Assembly (NCBI GenBank): GCA_030605085.1 | Contig: JAUWBH010000020.1 | Location: 1-47,512 of the forward strand | Direction of reading: 5' to 3' | DNA length: 47,512 bases | Source: Promethearchaeota archaeon | Lineage (GTDB): Archaea > Asgardarchaeota > Lokiarchaeia > Sigynarchaeales > SOKP01 | Shown here: positions 1-8,703 of the stretch, piece after piece | How positions within the stretch are numbered: the first letter of the stretch is position 1 | Layout: each line of letters starts with the position of its first letter | The notes under the pieces: model-generated | What the model saw: the letters and a program-made list of their open reading frames with translations, nothing else | What the model was told of the DNA's origin: nothing | Database searches by the model: none | Made by a program: the position numbers and the translations under genes

Positions 1-170
1 AAAAATGAAGCGTACTCCACAAAATCAAGGCTCCTGCCATGCACCCTGGATTTTTGTCTTTTGGTTAGTGTATTTCGATACGCTTAATACATAACTTGTC
101 CTATAAAATTTTATGGCCTCTCTTTGGTCTCGCTGGCAGGAACCTCCCTTTCTCTTGTTTTCAAATTGTT
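1..170. other. GC-richer segment with inverted repeat, candidate structured RNA
   Basis: This stretch is clearly richer in G and C than the flanking AT-rich spacer and has no convincing reading frame. TCCTGCCA near 32-39 is matched by TGGCAGGA near 134-141, so the two ends could pair, and on the minus strand a small hairpin GUAU-CGAA-AUAC lies between them. It could be a non-coding RNA or the edge of a mobile element that begins outside the window. I do not recognise a known RNA family in it. Confidence 0.2.
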
Positions 171-801
171 TTTTTTTTTAATACTCTTTTTTAAGCCTAA
201 TATTTTTTTTCAATTTTTTTTTTAAATTCTTTTTTAAATTTACAATCAAAATTTTTTTTATATATGGAGAGCATTTTCGTACTCTATGTTTGAATTTTTT
301 AAAATAAAAAATATTTAAAAAAAAAGACTGAAAATTATGTTTTTATGCAATGGAGTTATTTCATTCAAAAATTAAATGAAGCAAATGAAAAAACTAGGGA
401 AGAAATTAATTATTTTGTGGAGAATCTAATCTAATTGTATTAGAAGAAAAGCCATAGGATTTTGTCTTCATACTTTAAAAAATTTGATAAAGGTTTAAAT
501 TAAAAAGAAAATAGATTACAATTTTAGAAAAATGTAAAATAAATCTATGTTATGAGTATACATTATGATATTTCGTCAAAAAAATCAGTTTGTTATATAT
601 AGAAAACATAAATTTCAACAGATCAAAAAAGGAAAGCTTACCTTTGAACAGGATGAATATATTCATCCTGAATGATATAAAAATTCTAAAAGTCTTTACA
701 GTCTCTTATTAGTTTACTAATAATAAATATTAAGAGGAATAAAGAATCTAATAATGAATAAGATGTAACGAAGAAAGCTGCTGAGGAAATTACTATTTTA
801 A
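171..801. other. AT-rich spacer with two short unassigned frames
   Basis: Long homopolymer-rich intergenic DNA. Two short plus-strand frames read like ordinary protein: 345-434 (29 codons, starts MQWSYFIQKLNEANEK) and 565-675 (36 codons, starts MIFRQKNQFVIYRKHK). Neither has a clear ribosome-binding site or a recognisable family. They may be decayed gene pieces. Nothing else is supported here apart from the palindrome listed separately. Confidence 0.25.
649..670. repeat. Perfect 22-bp palindrome
   Basis: The half-site CAGGATGAATA is followed directly by its exact reverse complement, giving an uninterrupted 22-bp palindrome about 130 bp before the YkgJ-like gene. It could be an operator for a dimeric regulator or an RNA hairpin. 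It also falls inside the doubtful short frame 565-675. Confidence 0.6.
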
Positions 802-1314
802 ATGAAGGAATTAAATTACAAAGTAAATAGAAGAAATATTTACAACAAATTAAGATCTAGTATTGAAGATTTATTAAATAAATATGGCTTTCGATGTAAA
901 AGATGCAAAGCAACTTGTTGTATTGGTCCAAAAAGATTTCCTTTTCTCTACGAGGATTTTCAACTAATTCAAGAAAAATCACCACAAGTTATAAATGAAA
1001 ATATTGACATTTTTTTTGATGAGGAGGATCATACAGGTTATGATTTTGAAGGTTCAATTAAACAACATCCCAATGGTAAGTGTGTTTTTTACAATGAACA
1101 AGGAAATGTATGTTTGATTCATGAATGCAAACCTTTGTTATGTGTGAGTTTTCCATTTGTTATAAATTTAAACGCTTGGGAATATTTTGTTCATAACAGT
1201 TGTGAATGGATTAAGTTATGTTATAAGGATAAACCCGATTTACATGATTTAGATCAAAAAATTGTCAATATGATTGATGATTATAGATCGATAAAGTACG
1301 ATGACGAGGAATAA
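802..1314 (+). CDS. YkgJ-family Cys-cluster (zinc- or iron-chelating) protein
   Basis: A 170-residue soluble protein with the hallmark Cys cluster of the YkgJ/CxxCxxCC family: CKRCKATCC at residues 32-40, then C-V-F-Y-N around residue 94 and a C-LIHE-C-KPLL-C cluster around residues 104-115. Members are thought to bind zinc or an Fe-S cluster through these cysteines, but their reaction is mostly unknown. Its length is normal for the family and it has no membrane segment or signal peptide. The first Met fits the domain start. It stands alone, with a decayed frame and a group II intron downstream. A second member of the family lies at 35580-35978. Confidence 0.75.
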   Translation: MKELNYKVNRRNIYNKLRSSIEDLLNKYGFRCKRCKATCCIGPKRFPFLYEDFQLIQEKSPQVINENIDIFFDEEDHTGYDFEGSIKQHPNGKCVFYNEQGNVCLIHECKPLLCVSFPFVINLNAWEYFVHNSCEWIKLCYKDKPDLHDLDQKIVNMIDDYRSIKYDDEE

Positions 1315-1410
1315 ATTGTTGTACTTGATTTTTTAAGTGAAAAATTAGATAATTCAACTTTAATTATTAAAGATTATAGAATGTTGAATGGATGAATCAT
1401 TAAGATTATT

Positions 1411-1575
1411 ATGCCCAAATTTGAGAAAAATATCTAAAAATCATATGAAAAAGACTTTCATAAAGCAAAAAGTTTTTTTTCAAACCATAAGTATAGTAGA
1501 GCAGAAAAATTATTTTTAAAATGTTATAACCATTATAAGCGTAAGCCTCAATTAAGGAAGGCGTATGAAGCAAGA
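1411..1575 (+). pseudogene. Left half of a decayed helical-repeat (TPR-like) frame
   Basis: From ATG 1411 a plus-strand frame reads like helical protein. It is broken by TAA at 1435-1437 and then continues with AEKLFLKCYNHYKRKPQLRK and YEAR up to the group II intron. On the other side of the intron (3806 onward) a matching frame reads LEKYIICLITMGKNQKAL. Joined, these resemble a TPR-type helix pair, which suggests the intron landed antisense in a gene already carrying, or later acquiring, a stop. The exact join depends on the intron boundary, which I place only to within a few bases. Confidence 0.35.
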
Positions 1576-1608
1576 ATCAGAGGGATTTTAAAACCCCCCT
1601 GTTCATCA

Positions 1609-1642
1609 GAACCGTGCGTGCGACTTTCACCGCACACGGCTC
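1609..1642 (-). ncRNA. Group II intron domain V (catalytic hairpin)
   Basis: On the minus strand this 34-nt segment starts GAGCCGUGUGCGGUGAAAGU and ends with CGGUUC. It forms the standard domain V: a long stem with a GAAA tetraloop and the catalytic AGC-type triad in its lower stem. It places the intron 3' end just downstream and shows that the ribozyme core is intact. Confidence 0.88.
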
Positions 1643-1760
1643 AAACCTCAAGTGCTCAGCATCATGTCACCATGTCTCCTTTGGGGCGATCCTCTCGGAT
1701 ATCCCCCCGGGAAATTTCATGTCACCAATCCGCTCCCTATAGGAGAAGAAGGTCATTTCA

Positions 1761-3290
1761 TCAGGACTCCACTCTCTGCCTTCGATGGTTTCTCTGCTGG
1801 CGATTTCGCCAGTATTCGGCTGCTTTTTGATCGTATGGACTCGTATGAATCCGAACTTTCGACCATTTCCACCATTGAACCGTCAATGTATATGGTTCCA
1901 CCAAATGGATCCCTTGACAAGAGAAGACCCACTTGTTATTTCCAACGATTTTCCAATAGTGGCTTCGGAGCCATTTACGATTTCTTTTAGGATGCCAACG
2001 CTTAGCCCATTGCCACAATAACTCCCAAATACGATGTGACAAATAAGCAAATGCCTTATGGGCGTTACTCCACTTAAAATAGTTACAGAACCCTCTAATA
2101 CGCCTGTTTAATCCTTTTATGAAATCTTTCACATCTACATTCCAATTGAATCTTATATAATTCTTCAGTTTAACTAAGAACCGGTCGAGCCTATCCCGAC
2201 TCGGAAAATAAGTGAACTCCTTAATGAAGCCATTCCGATGGCAAAATCTCTGGAAAACAAACCCCAGAAATTTAAAACCGTCCGATACATTTACAATACG
2301 AGTTTTTCCTTCATTTAGACTCAAATTAACTGTCGAGAGAAAGGACTCCACCTTAGGTATTACATAATTTACTAAGACCTCTCTTGATGGTGCCAAGACA
2401 ATGAAGTCATCTGCATAACGAAACACCGCTACATCCTTATCATATCCATTCCTTTGTGACGGAGCCTTATATTTACCAGTTCTAGTATAAATCCCAAATT
2501 GTCTTTCCAAACCATCCAAGGCGATATTCGCTAAGAGAGGACTAATAACCCCACCTTGGGGTGTACCTTTCTCCGTTCTCTCAAAGCCAATCTGACTAAT
2601 TGCTCCTGATTTCAACCATGCCTCGATTATCCTCTGAAATGGACTACCATCGACCTTTGCTAATAAAGCATCATGGTCAATGTTATCAAAGCATTTTGAA
2701 ATGTCGGCGTCAAAGATCCACCCAGGATGATGTATACGTCCCTTATAATGCATCAATGTATTCCCAATGTGACTTATTGCGTCAATTGCGCTCCTTCCAG
2801 GTCGAAACCCAAAGCTGTGAGGCTCAAACTTAGCCTCCCATTCAGGATCCATCGCCAATAAGACTAAAGCTTGCATTGCTCTGTCCCGAATCGTCGGGAT
2901 TCCAAGCTTACATCTACCACCGCTTGCTTTAGGAATCCATCTCACTTTCACAGGGTTAGGCTTGTAGTTCTTAAGTCTTAAACTCTCTACAAGATCTACT
3001 TTCTCTTTGCCTGTCTTATAAAGACGACCATCAATTCCTGACGTACTCCTTCCAGAATTAACTTCTGTGACAAGTTTCACCGCCCATAACCTTGCGAAAA
3101 ATGACCTTACTAGCAACTTCTGGTGTTGCTTCACTTCCCTGAAGTTGCCAATCTGAGCATCTCGGAAAATCTTCTGTTGTATACTCTCGACTTGATGATT
3201 GATTTTAGACCAATTTACATGGTTCCAATCAATCTGCACAAGTTGGTTGGTGCGTACAAAATTCAATTCTGTCTCACGCCTTCCTTCCAT
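1761..3290 (-). CDS. ltrA: Group II intron reverse transcriptase/maturase
   Basis: A 509-residue intron-encoded protein that helps its RNA fold and splice and copies it into DNA during retrohoming. The order is an N-terminal RT0/RT region, the GTPQGGVISPLLANI motif, the catalytic RYADDFIVLAP box, then the maturase (X) region with a GFCNYFKWSNAH-type segment. I see no C-terminal HNH Cys/His cluster after the X region, so it probably lacks the endonuclease domain; the tail ends in a basic RNRQQRNHRRQR stretch. It lies in domain IV of the surrounding intron. The length and the intact YADD suggest a functional enzyme. Confidence 0.93.
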   Translation of the reverse strand: MEGRRETELNFVRTNQLVQIDWNHVNWSKINHQVESIQQKIFRDAQIGNFREVKQHQKLLVRSFFARLWAVKLVTEVNSGRSTSGIDGRLYKTGKEKVDLVESLRLKNYKPNPVKVRWIPKASGGRCKLGIPTIRDRAMQALVLLAMDPEWEAKFEPHSFGFRPGRSAIDAISHIGNTLMHYKGRIHHPGWIFDADISKCFDNIDHDALLAKVDGSPFQRIIEAWLKSGAISQIGFERTEKGTPQGGVISPLLANIALDGLERQFGIYTRTGKYKAPSQRNGYDKDVAVFRYADDFIVLAPSREVLVNYVIPKVESFLSTVNLSLNEGKTRIVNVSDGFKFLGFVFQRFCHRNGFIKEFTYFPSRDRLDRFLVKLKNYIRFNWNVDVKDFIKGLNRRIRGFCNYFKWSNAHKAFAYLSHRIWELLWQWAKRWHPKRNRKWLRSHYWKIVGNNKWVFSCQGIHLVEPYTLTVQWWKWSKVRIHTSPYDQKAAEYWRNRQQRNHRRQRVES

Positions 3291-3805
3291 TAAAAAGTCT
3301 CCTACAAATTGTTTTCCGTTGAGATCACAGGTAGTCAGCCCCCTTTCGGGCGGGTATACACCCTATCCTCCGCATTACCGGAGGCATTCGCTTTCACCTG
3401 ATCTCTGCCTCCCTACGCTACAGCGTGTGGAAGCTTTACAGAGTTCCTTTCCATAGACAATCATGTAACCCTTAGGAGCCTGTTATGCCCCGAGCGTCAT
3501 TCGGTCAGATAAGCATGTAACTAACGACTACATGCACCTGGCGCTATTACCTTCCTTTGGTTCAGCTGCGTATCAACTCCCTTTCGCAGCCCCTTTTTCA
3601 CGAGGCTTCAAACACAGGTTTACTCACGTTCTCCATAGGTTACCTTGGCTAGCCCTATCTGCTTGGGGAGTTAGCAGAATTGGTACGTTGCCACATATGC
3701 TTTAGAACCCGCATCTTTTGGGTGCGAGTCTATGCGACTGCCACAAGCGATCTGACTTCGCTGCCCGTTATGGGATTCCATGAAAAAGCTTTAACTCCGC
3801 CGCAC

Positions 3806-3890
3806 CGCTAGAGAAATATATTATTTGTCTGATTACAATGGGAAAAAATCAAAAAGCGCTTCCCAAAGTAAATGAATTCTTTAACTACTC
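3806..3890 (+). pseudogene. Right half of the frame split by the group II intron
   Basis: Directly beyond the intron 5' end a plus-strand frame reads LEKYIICLITMGKNQKAL and PKVNEFFNYS, which fits as the continuation of the helical frame ending near 1575. It then runs into the 3' end of the minus-strand gene 3885-4505, where I no longer trust it. See the left half at 1411-1575. Confidence 0.3.
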
Positions 3891-4505
3891 AATTATCGTT
3901 TGTGGTCGAACTTCACCTATTCCTTCTGGTGTGAACTCTACTTCCGGATTTAGTGTAATTTTATAATTTTCTTCTTTATGACTTGCCGTTTCACCTGAAA
4001 CATGATCTTCAAAGCATTCAATTTTTTCGACTTTACATCCTATACGTATTCCTCTGTCAGTCTCAATTTTTAGGAGAGAATAAGCTCGTACTTGTTTTGC
4101 CTTACTTGAAAATAGATACCCCTTTATTTTATTATCCTTGCCTCGAATAATTTCAAGTGGTTTTCCTCTTAAAGTATTAATCCACCCTATACAATCCTTA
4201 TCTTTAAGTGCATCTTCGAAATCATAGCTTAGAATAGGTGGATCTGGAGGCATAGATGATTTTTTTGAAACTTGTTTTTCAGTAATTTCAGACTTTTCTA
4301 CATTCTCATCATCGTCTTCTACGGGAAATTCAAAGCAAATACCCTCAAATCCTTCAAATGCCGTATCCATCGCAAATTTAATCGCAGCTTTTTTTAATTC
4401 TTCCGTAAATTCATATGATATGATTTGGTTAGGAAAATAAGCTATTTGGATGAAATGCATTTCTGATATCTTTCTTTTTCGTATATTGAAATACTGCACA
4501 CCCAA
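3885..4505 (-). CDS. Unknown protein, 206 residues
   Basis: I do not recognise this protein. It looks like two parts: an N-terminal part of about 70 residues (MHFIQIAYFPNQIISYEF onward), an acidic linker rich in Glu, Asp, Lys and Ser, then a C-terminal part with alternating strands (LEIIRGKDNKIKGYLF, ETDRGIRIGCKVEKIECF). No membrane segment or metal cluster is visible. A Met at residue 15 could be the true start. It diverges from 4530-4901 across a 24-bp gap too short for two separate promoters of normal size. The group II intron ends about 80 bp beyond its stop. Confidence 0.5.
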   Translation of the reverse strand: MGVQYFNIRKRKISEMHFIQIAYFPNQIISYEFTEELKKAAIKFAMDTAFEGFEGICFEFPVEDDDENVEKSEITEKQVSKKSSMPPDPPILSYDFEDALKDKDCIGWINTLRGKPLEIIRGKDNKIKGYLFSSKAKQVRAYSLLKIETDRGIRIGCKVEKIECFEDHVSGETASHKEENYKITLNPEVEFTPEGIGEVRPQTIIE

Positions 4506-4529
4506 AACAAATGTGAGAATAATTAAATA

Positions 4530-4901
4530 ATGAAATTTGACGAATGGTTTACCACATTTTTAGAAGAAAAAGAAATCGATCTTGAGGATACTATTGAATT
4601 TGATGATCACAATGGTTTTAATATTATGCCTATTGGAGTTATTAAGGAATTCTTAGAAGGACAAATAACAAGCATTAAAGAAAGAGTAAAAGACACAATC
4701 GTTAAAATTGACTTTTACAACGGAGATGTTATGGATTTTTTAAAACATATAGCTAAAGGAATCGGAAAAACAACAAGAACGATACTAACAAACGAAAAAT
4801 GCCCCTTATGTTTAGAAAATATTATTTACGACAAGCAAACATCCATTTTTTTTCAAAATTTTAATTTTCACGATAAATGCTTAAAAGAAATAAAAAGTTG
4901 A
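4530..4901 (+). CDS. Small zinc-finger-like unknown protein
   Basis: A 123-residue protein with an acidic helical N-terminal part (residues 1-80) and a C-terminal metal-binding signature: CPLC near residue 91, then H-D-K-C near residue 117. This spacing (CxxC ... HxxC) resembles a degenerate RING or treble-clef finger, but one ligand pair is short of the classical pattern, so the fold is a guess. It faces away from 3885-4505. I cannot assign a function. Confidence 0.5.
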   Translation: MKFDEWFTTFLEEKEIDLEDTIEFDDHNGFNIMPIGVIKEFLEGQITSIKERVKDTIVKIDFYNGDVMDFLKHIAKGIGKTTRTILTNEKCPLCLENIIYDKQTSIFFQNFNFHDKCLKEIKS

Positions 4902-4941
4902 CCAAACAAAAAGATTTCTATAAACAATTTTTTTTCTTTTT

Positions 4942-5700
4942 TTAAAATAAACTCTTGAGCTTTTCTACAATAGTTTCAGACATATAAGAAGCATAACCAA
5001 GAGGAGTATCTTCTGAAAAATGAATTATTAACAATAAGTTAATAAAATTACTATAATTAATAATCAGTTCACAAACTTTTTGACCATTTCCCAATGTATA
5101 AAACATTTCTGGTAGATCAAACATGCCACTCATATAACGAATCTCCAGTTCTCTCATTGCTCTTAATAAAAGTTCTTCTGTAAGAGAAGAATAAATAAGA
5201 GTCCCTGTATTCGTTAAAAGCGCAACACCCATAATTTCAGGATCGGAACCTAAATCCGTAAAATAATTAGTAATTTTATTATATGAACCATATCTTTTTA
5301 TTTGACTCACTTCATCCTCTCCATATACTAAAGAATCTACTAATTTATCAAATTGTGAGTTTTCAATTGCTATAACATCAATATCACTTTTTATGGAATC
5401 GTAATTTCGAAAAAATAATTCAGAGACTCGTTGTAATCTACTGTTGAGAAATAATAAATTTTGACTTGAATCAGATAATATTGTAAAGATGAACCCTTTT
5501 TCTTTTTTGAATACAAATCTTAAATCGCTCATTTCTAATACTTCTAATTTTTTAGAGACGACTTTTTGCGAAAATGAGAAAATGGCCGAAAAGAATGGAG
5601 TGATTAAATTAATCTGAAGGTCTTTCAACTGGTTCGAGTAGCTTCTATGGTAAATACATATCCCGCTCTCTCTCAAGATAAATAAGGAATGGATGTTCAT
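4942..5700 (-). CDS. Longin-like + Roadblock/LC7 two-domain protein
   Basis: A 252-residue protein. The N-terminal half (residues 1-110) starts with a strand (MNIHSLFILRESGICIYHRS), continues with a beta hairpin (LRFVFKKEKGFIFTILSD) and then a long helix (LNSRLQRVSELFF), which is the layout of longin/sigma-adaptin-like domains. The C-terminal half (about 140-252) has the Roadblock/LC7 pattern: strand GVALLTNTGTLIYSS, helix, a second beta hairpin (KVCELIINYSNFINLLLIIHF) and a closing helix. In eukaryotes both folds serve as GTPase regulators and membrane-traffic adaptors. A partner role for small GTPases such as 27253-27792 is inferred. It faces the Roadblock-like gene at 5852. Confidence 0.65.
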   Translation of the reverse strand: MNIHSLFILRESGICIYHRSYSNQLKDLQINLITPFFSAIFSFSQKVVSKKLEVLEMSDLRFVFKKEKGFIFTILSDSSQNLLFLNSRLQRVSELFFRNYDSIKSDIDVIAIENSQFDKLVDSLVYGEDEVSQIKRYGSYNKITNYFTDLGSDPEIMGVALLTNTGTLIYSSLTEELLLRAMRELEIRYMSGMFDLPEMFYTLGNGQKVCELIINYSNFINLLLIIHFSEDTPLGYASYMSETIVEKLKSLF

Positions 5701-5851
5701 ATATAATTTTATTAAATTTTCATTATTATTTTAAGTTTATATTTATTATTATTTATTATAATAATGCATCTCTAATTTATTATTTCTCATCGTGTAAAAA
5801 ATCAATTTTGGAATTTTATAAATTCTTATAAATTTTTATCGTAAGGTTAAG

Positions 5852-6289
5852 ATGAATCAAATGGGAATATTATCAAAACTTAAAGATATAATAAGTAAAG
5901 GCGATAAATCAATTGAATCTCTAAAACAAGTAGACGAAGAATTATCAATATTACAAAAAAAGATAAACGCAGAAATTATAGCAATAATAGGAACTGGAGG
6001 ACGACTTAAAGGGCTACCTTTAATATATATTACCCCTGATGAGGCGGATTTAAAAAAATTATCTGCTAAGTTAAGTGAATTAGTTAATCCAATTAAAGAT
6101 ATCTCAGAAGATAGAAATTTCAGAGATTTTATTATTAATTTTGACGATTCTATTTTATTTTTTAAACCAATCATGAGAGAGATTAGCATTTTTGCTATTC
6201 TTCTTAAAAATAACGATGTATTAACTCTAAAACAATGGATTTATAAAAATGAACTGGTTTTGAAAGAGTTATTTCACGAAAAAGCCTAA
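5852..6289 (+). CDS. Roadblock/LC7-like protein
   Basis: A 145-residue soluble protein. After an N-terminal helix (residues 1-38) it shows strand AEIIAIIGTGGRLKGLPLIY, helix DLKKLSAKLSELVN, paired strands (FRDFIINFDDSILFFKPI, ISIFAILLKN) and a final helix. This is the usual Roadblock/LC7 order, although sequence motifs are weak. Such proteins dimerise and act as scaffolds or GTPase regulators. It starts at ATG 5852, preceded by AAGGTTA. Divergent from the longin-Roadblock gene at 4942, so the two may be co-regulated. Confidence 0.55.
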   Translation: MNQMGILSKLKDIISKGDKSIESLKQVDEELSILQKKINAEIIAIIGTGGRLKGLPLIYITPDEADLKKLSAKLSELVNPIKDISEDRNFRDFIINFDDSILFFKPIMREISIFAILLKNNDVLTLKQWIYKNELVLKELFHEKA

Positions 6290-6315
6290 ATTACTTGTAA
6301 ATAAACAGATTTATT

Positions 6316-7253
6316 TCATTTTACTTGTTTTTCTGATATTATAAATTTGGGATTCTTTTCAAATACAGTTATGACTATTGCGACGAAAATTAAGCTACAA
6401 CCTAATATTACTTGCCATGTTAAAATTTCGTTCCCTATTAAGAAAGAGGCGAATATGATGGCAAATACAGGTTCAAGTGTGAAAATCAGAGCAGTATTAG
6501 ATGGTTCCTGATATTGTTGGCTCCAATTTACGAATAGGAAATAAGGGTTGTGCAGACGAACCCCATATAAATTAAAATGAACCAATAATTTACTAAAGTC
6601 GAAGTTAATTCATACGATTCTTTGAAAAGTAAGGACCCTCCAAAACAAAGCAATGTAATTACCAACAATTGGACGAAGGTGTAGTGATAGACATCTATGA
6701 GTTGAATATATTTATCGTTTAATACAATAAAGATTGCGTAAGAAAAAGCGCATAACAAAACCAATATATCTCCAATAAGAATTTCTTTTTCACCTTCTAA
6801 AAATAATATTGCCATACCGAGTATTGATAATCCTACAGCAATCCAAATTTTTTTTTTAAGGGGTCTTTTAAATGCTAGCCACATTAAAAAAGGTACCATA
6901 ACAGTACTTAACCCCGTAATAAATCCTGCTCTTCCTGCAGTTGTCGTTTGTAGCCCAAATGTTTGGAAAACTATTGAAAAAAAATATATAACTCCAGTTA
7001 AGCTTCCGAAAAAAATAACTTTCTTATTTATTTTTTTCTGATGAATAATAAAAGGTAAAAAACCTATAAGGGCTATTAGATGCCTTAAACCAAGATATAT
7101 AAAAATTGGGACTTCCTGTATCACAGTTTTTGTGATAATAAAAGTTGAACCCCAAAAAATTGTTGTTAAAACTAATAAAATTACCGCAATTGTTTTGTTT
7201 TTTGCTCCGTAAGTAGCGTCAACCTTATTTCTCGATATTTCTTTCATAGACAT
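6316..7253 (-). pseudogene. EamA/DMT-family transporter, frameshifted
   Basis: Two overlapping frames (7253 to 6528, then 6585 to 6316) together make one ten-helix drug/metabolite transporter of about 300 residues. The first frame gives helices 1-7 (e.g. TTIFWGSTFIITKTV; TTAGRAGFITGLSTVMVPF) and ends after FVCTTLIS. The second resumes with PYFLFVNWSQQYQEPSNTA and LIFTLEPVFAIIFASFLIGN, the conserved end of EamA repeat 2. A single-base indel near 6535-6550 accounts for the break. It may be a real mutation or a sequencing error; the rest of both parts is well preserved. EamA proteins export metabolites; the substrate is unknown. Confidence 0.8.
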
Positions 7254-7388
7254 TATAATTCATATTAAATAATAAAGATATTTTTAAGTAATCAAGTAAT
7301 AAATTAACTTAATGGGTAATTAAATGAAAACTATTTAATAAAATAAAATATTAAATAATAAAAATATTAAATAAAAAAAAGAGATAAT

Positions 7389-8159
7389 ATGAGAATTGAA
7401 AAAATTGGTTTATTACTTGGGATTATAGGAGGAATATTACTAATAATAACACCCTTAATACCTGCAGCTTATATATATATTTATAATGTATCTGGATACA
7501 TACTCTATTGGATGTGGGGTTTTTATTACGTAGACGTGTACGAAGAGGGATATGAAGAACTTGCCTACAGTGGAACGGGATATGTGTTGGACCCCATTGG
7601 AATTGTTTGTACTATAATTTTAATCAGTGCGGGTTTTATAACAGTTTTCTTTTCCTATTGGTATTGGAAAGGTGATATTGATAAAAAAAAACATGGGAAT
7701 GTATTGATAACTGCGACAATTATATCTTTTATATCTTTATATACCTGGATGATAATGAACGATAGCCTTTCGGATGCGATACTAGAAGGGCTTGGAATCG
7801 ATATAGATCTTAGTTTCTGGGATGTTTTTAATAATAGCCCATCGGGTATCTGTGGCATTGTTGGTTCTACTATGTTGATTATGGGAGCAATGATTTCATT
7901 CATGTCTACCTCTGAAGGGCCTCTACGAGAAGAAAAACCTGTATCAGAAAAAGATAAAGTTAAAAAAGAACAAAAGGCAAAAAAGGTTAAATCGATAAAA
8001 TGTAATTTCTGTGGAGAAGCAAACGACCCCGATGATAAATTTTGCATAAATTGTGGAAGAGATTTAACATCCAAGCCTCAGGTAAAAGCATGTCCTAATT
8101 GTGGAGAAAAAATTAAAGCAAAAGCACAATTTTGTGGAAAATGCGGTTACACTATCTAA
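7389..8159 (+). CDS. Four-helix membrane protein with C-terminal double zinc ribbon
   Basis: A 256-residue protein. Hydrophobic segments lie at about residues 6-28, 62-90, 103-122 and 153-172. A highly charged linker (EEKPVSEKDKVKKEQKAK) then leads to two zinc ribbons: CNFCGEANDPDDKFCINCG and CPNCGEKIKAKAQFCGKCG. The ribbons are of the short double-CxxC kind often found at the ends of archaeal membrane proteins, probably on the cytoplasmic side. Its N-terminus matches the truncated copy at 8357 and the full paralogue at 8704, including the L-P-x-A-A-Y region after helix 1 and a D-P-x-G motif before helix 2. Function unknown. Confidence 0.75.
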   Translation: MRIEKIGLLLGIIGGILLIITPLIPAAYIYIYNVSGYILYWMWGFYYVDVYEEGYEELAYSGTGYVLDPIGIVCTIILISAGFITVFFSYWYWKGDIDKKKHGNVLITATIISFISLYTWMIMNDSLSDAILEGLGIDIDLSFWDVFNNSPSGICGIVGSTMLIMGAMISFMSTSEGPLREEKPVSEKDKVKKEQKAKKVKSIKCNFCGEANDPDDKFCINCGRDLTSKPQVKACPNCGEKIKAKAQFCGKCGYTI

Positions 8160-8356
8160 TAAATCCAAAAATTATTAGATAAATATTAATAATTTAAGTA
8201 TTTAAAATCGACAATTCAATGTATTTCCCATTCTACTTTAATTTCAAATCTCTCGTTCCTATTTCAATTTTAATAGAATTAGGATAAAAATTTAAATAGA
8301 ATTATGTAATTTCTTTTTTAACGATTCAAACTTTAATTAAAAAGGAGTGAAAGAAA

Positions 8357-8470
8357 ATGGGAACTGAAAAATTAGGAGGAGCACTTGCAGTTATAGGAGC
8401 AATTTTAACTTTTATAGCACCCTTGCTTCCTGTCGCACACATGGATTGGTCATTTTTCGGGCATTCTTAA
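8357..8470 (+). pseudogene. Truncated copy of the four-helix membrane family
   Basis: ATG 8357 follows a good ribosome-binding site (AAAGGAGTGA). The 37-residue frame, MGTEKLGGALAVIGAIL then TFIAPLLPVAHM, matches the first helix of the genes at 7389 and 8704, and stops at TAA 8468. The following 230 bp contain no recognisable remainder, so this looks like a deletion remnant of a third paralogue. It could also be a one-helix mini-protein that is still made, since its start signals are intact. Confidence 0.6.
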
Positions 8471-8703
8471 AAAATGTATTAATGGATATAGGGTTAATCT
8501 TACCTTGAATGGGAGGGATGGCTTCGCTATAGCCTCGATGGTGCTAGATAAATTTAGTCAATTTATCAAAATTAAAAAAAAAAGTAAAGATTTATATTGA
8601 ATCAAAATGAGTAAAATATTACAAATTAAATTGCAAAAAAAATTTAATTTCAAAAAAAAAATCCAATTAAAAAAATTAAATAATAAAAGAGATTGAAAAA
8701 AAT

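Larger units (their letters stand above)
1576..3805 (-). mobile_element. Group II intron, apparently complete
   Basis: On the minus strand the element begins with GUGCGGCGGAG at 3805, a typical group II 5' end (GUGYG). It has about 515 nt of structured RNA before the reverse transcriptase gene and a typical domain V near its 3' end (1609-1642). Domain VI appears to follow: CAGGGGG pairs with CCCUCUG across a short loop. I set the 3' end at CUGAU (1576), uncertain by a few nucleotides. The base composition is clearly less AT-rich than the neighbours, as expected for a recent arrival. It is not inside a gene on its own strand; it is antisense to a decayed frame. Confidence 0.85.

Noticed and set aside
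1618..2833. Plus-strand open frames opposite the group II intron protein
   Set aside because: They are mirror images of the reverse transcriptase gene and domain V and show no protein-like sequence of their own.
6528..6585. A short BHB intron in the EamA transporter
   Set aside because: The two frames overlap and need only a one-base change; there is no extra hairpin segment to remove.
8471..8703. Continuation of the truncated membrane paralogue
   Set aside because: No frame here matches the later helices of the family; the short GGCT/AGCC hairpin near 8520 is not distinctive.
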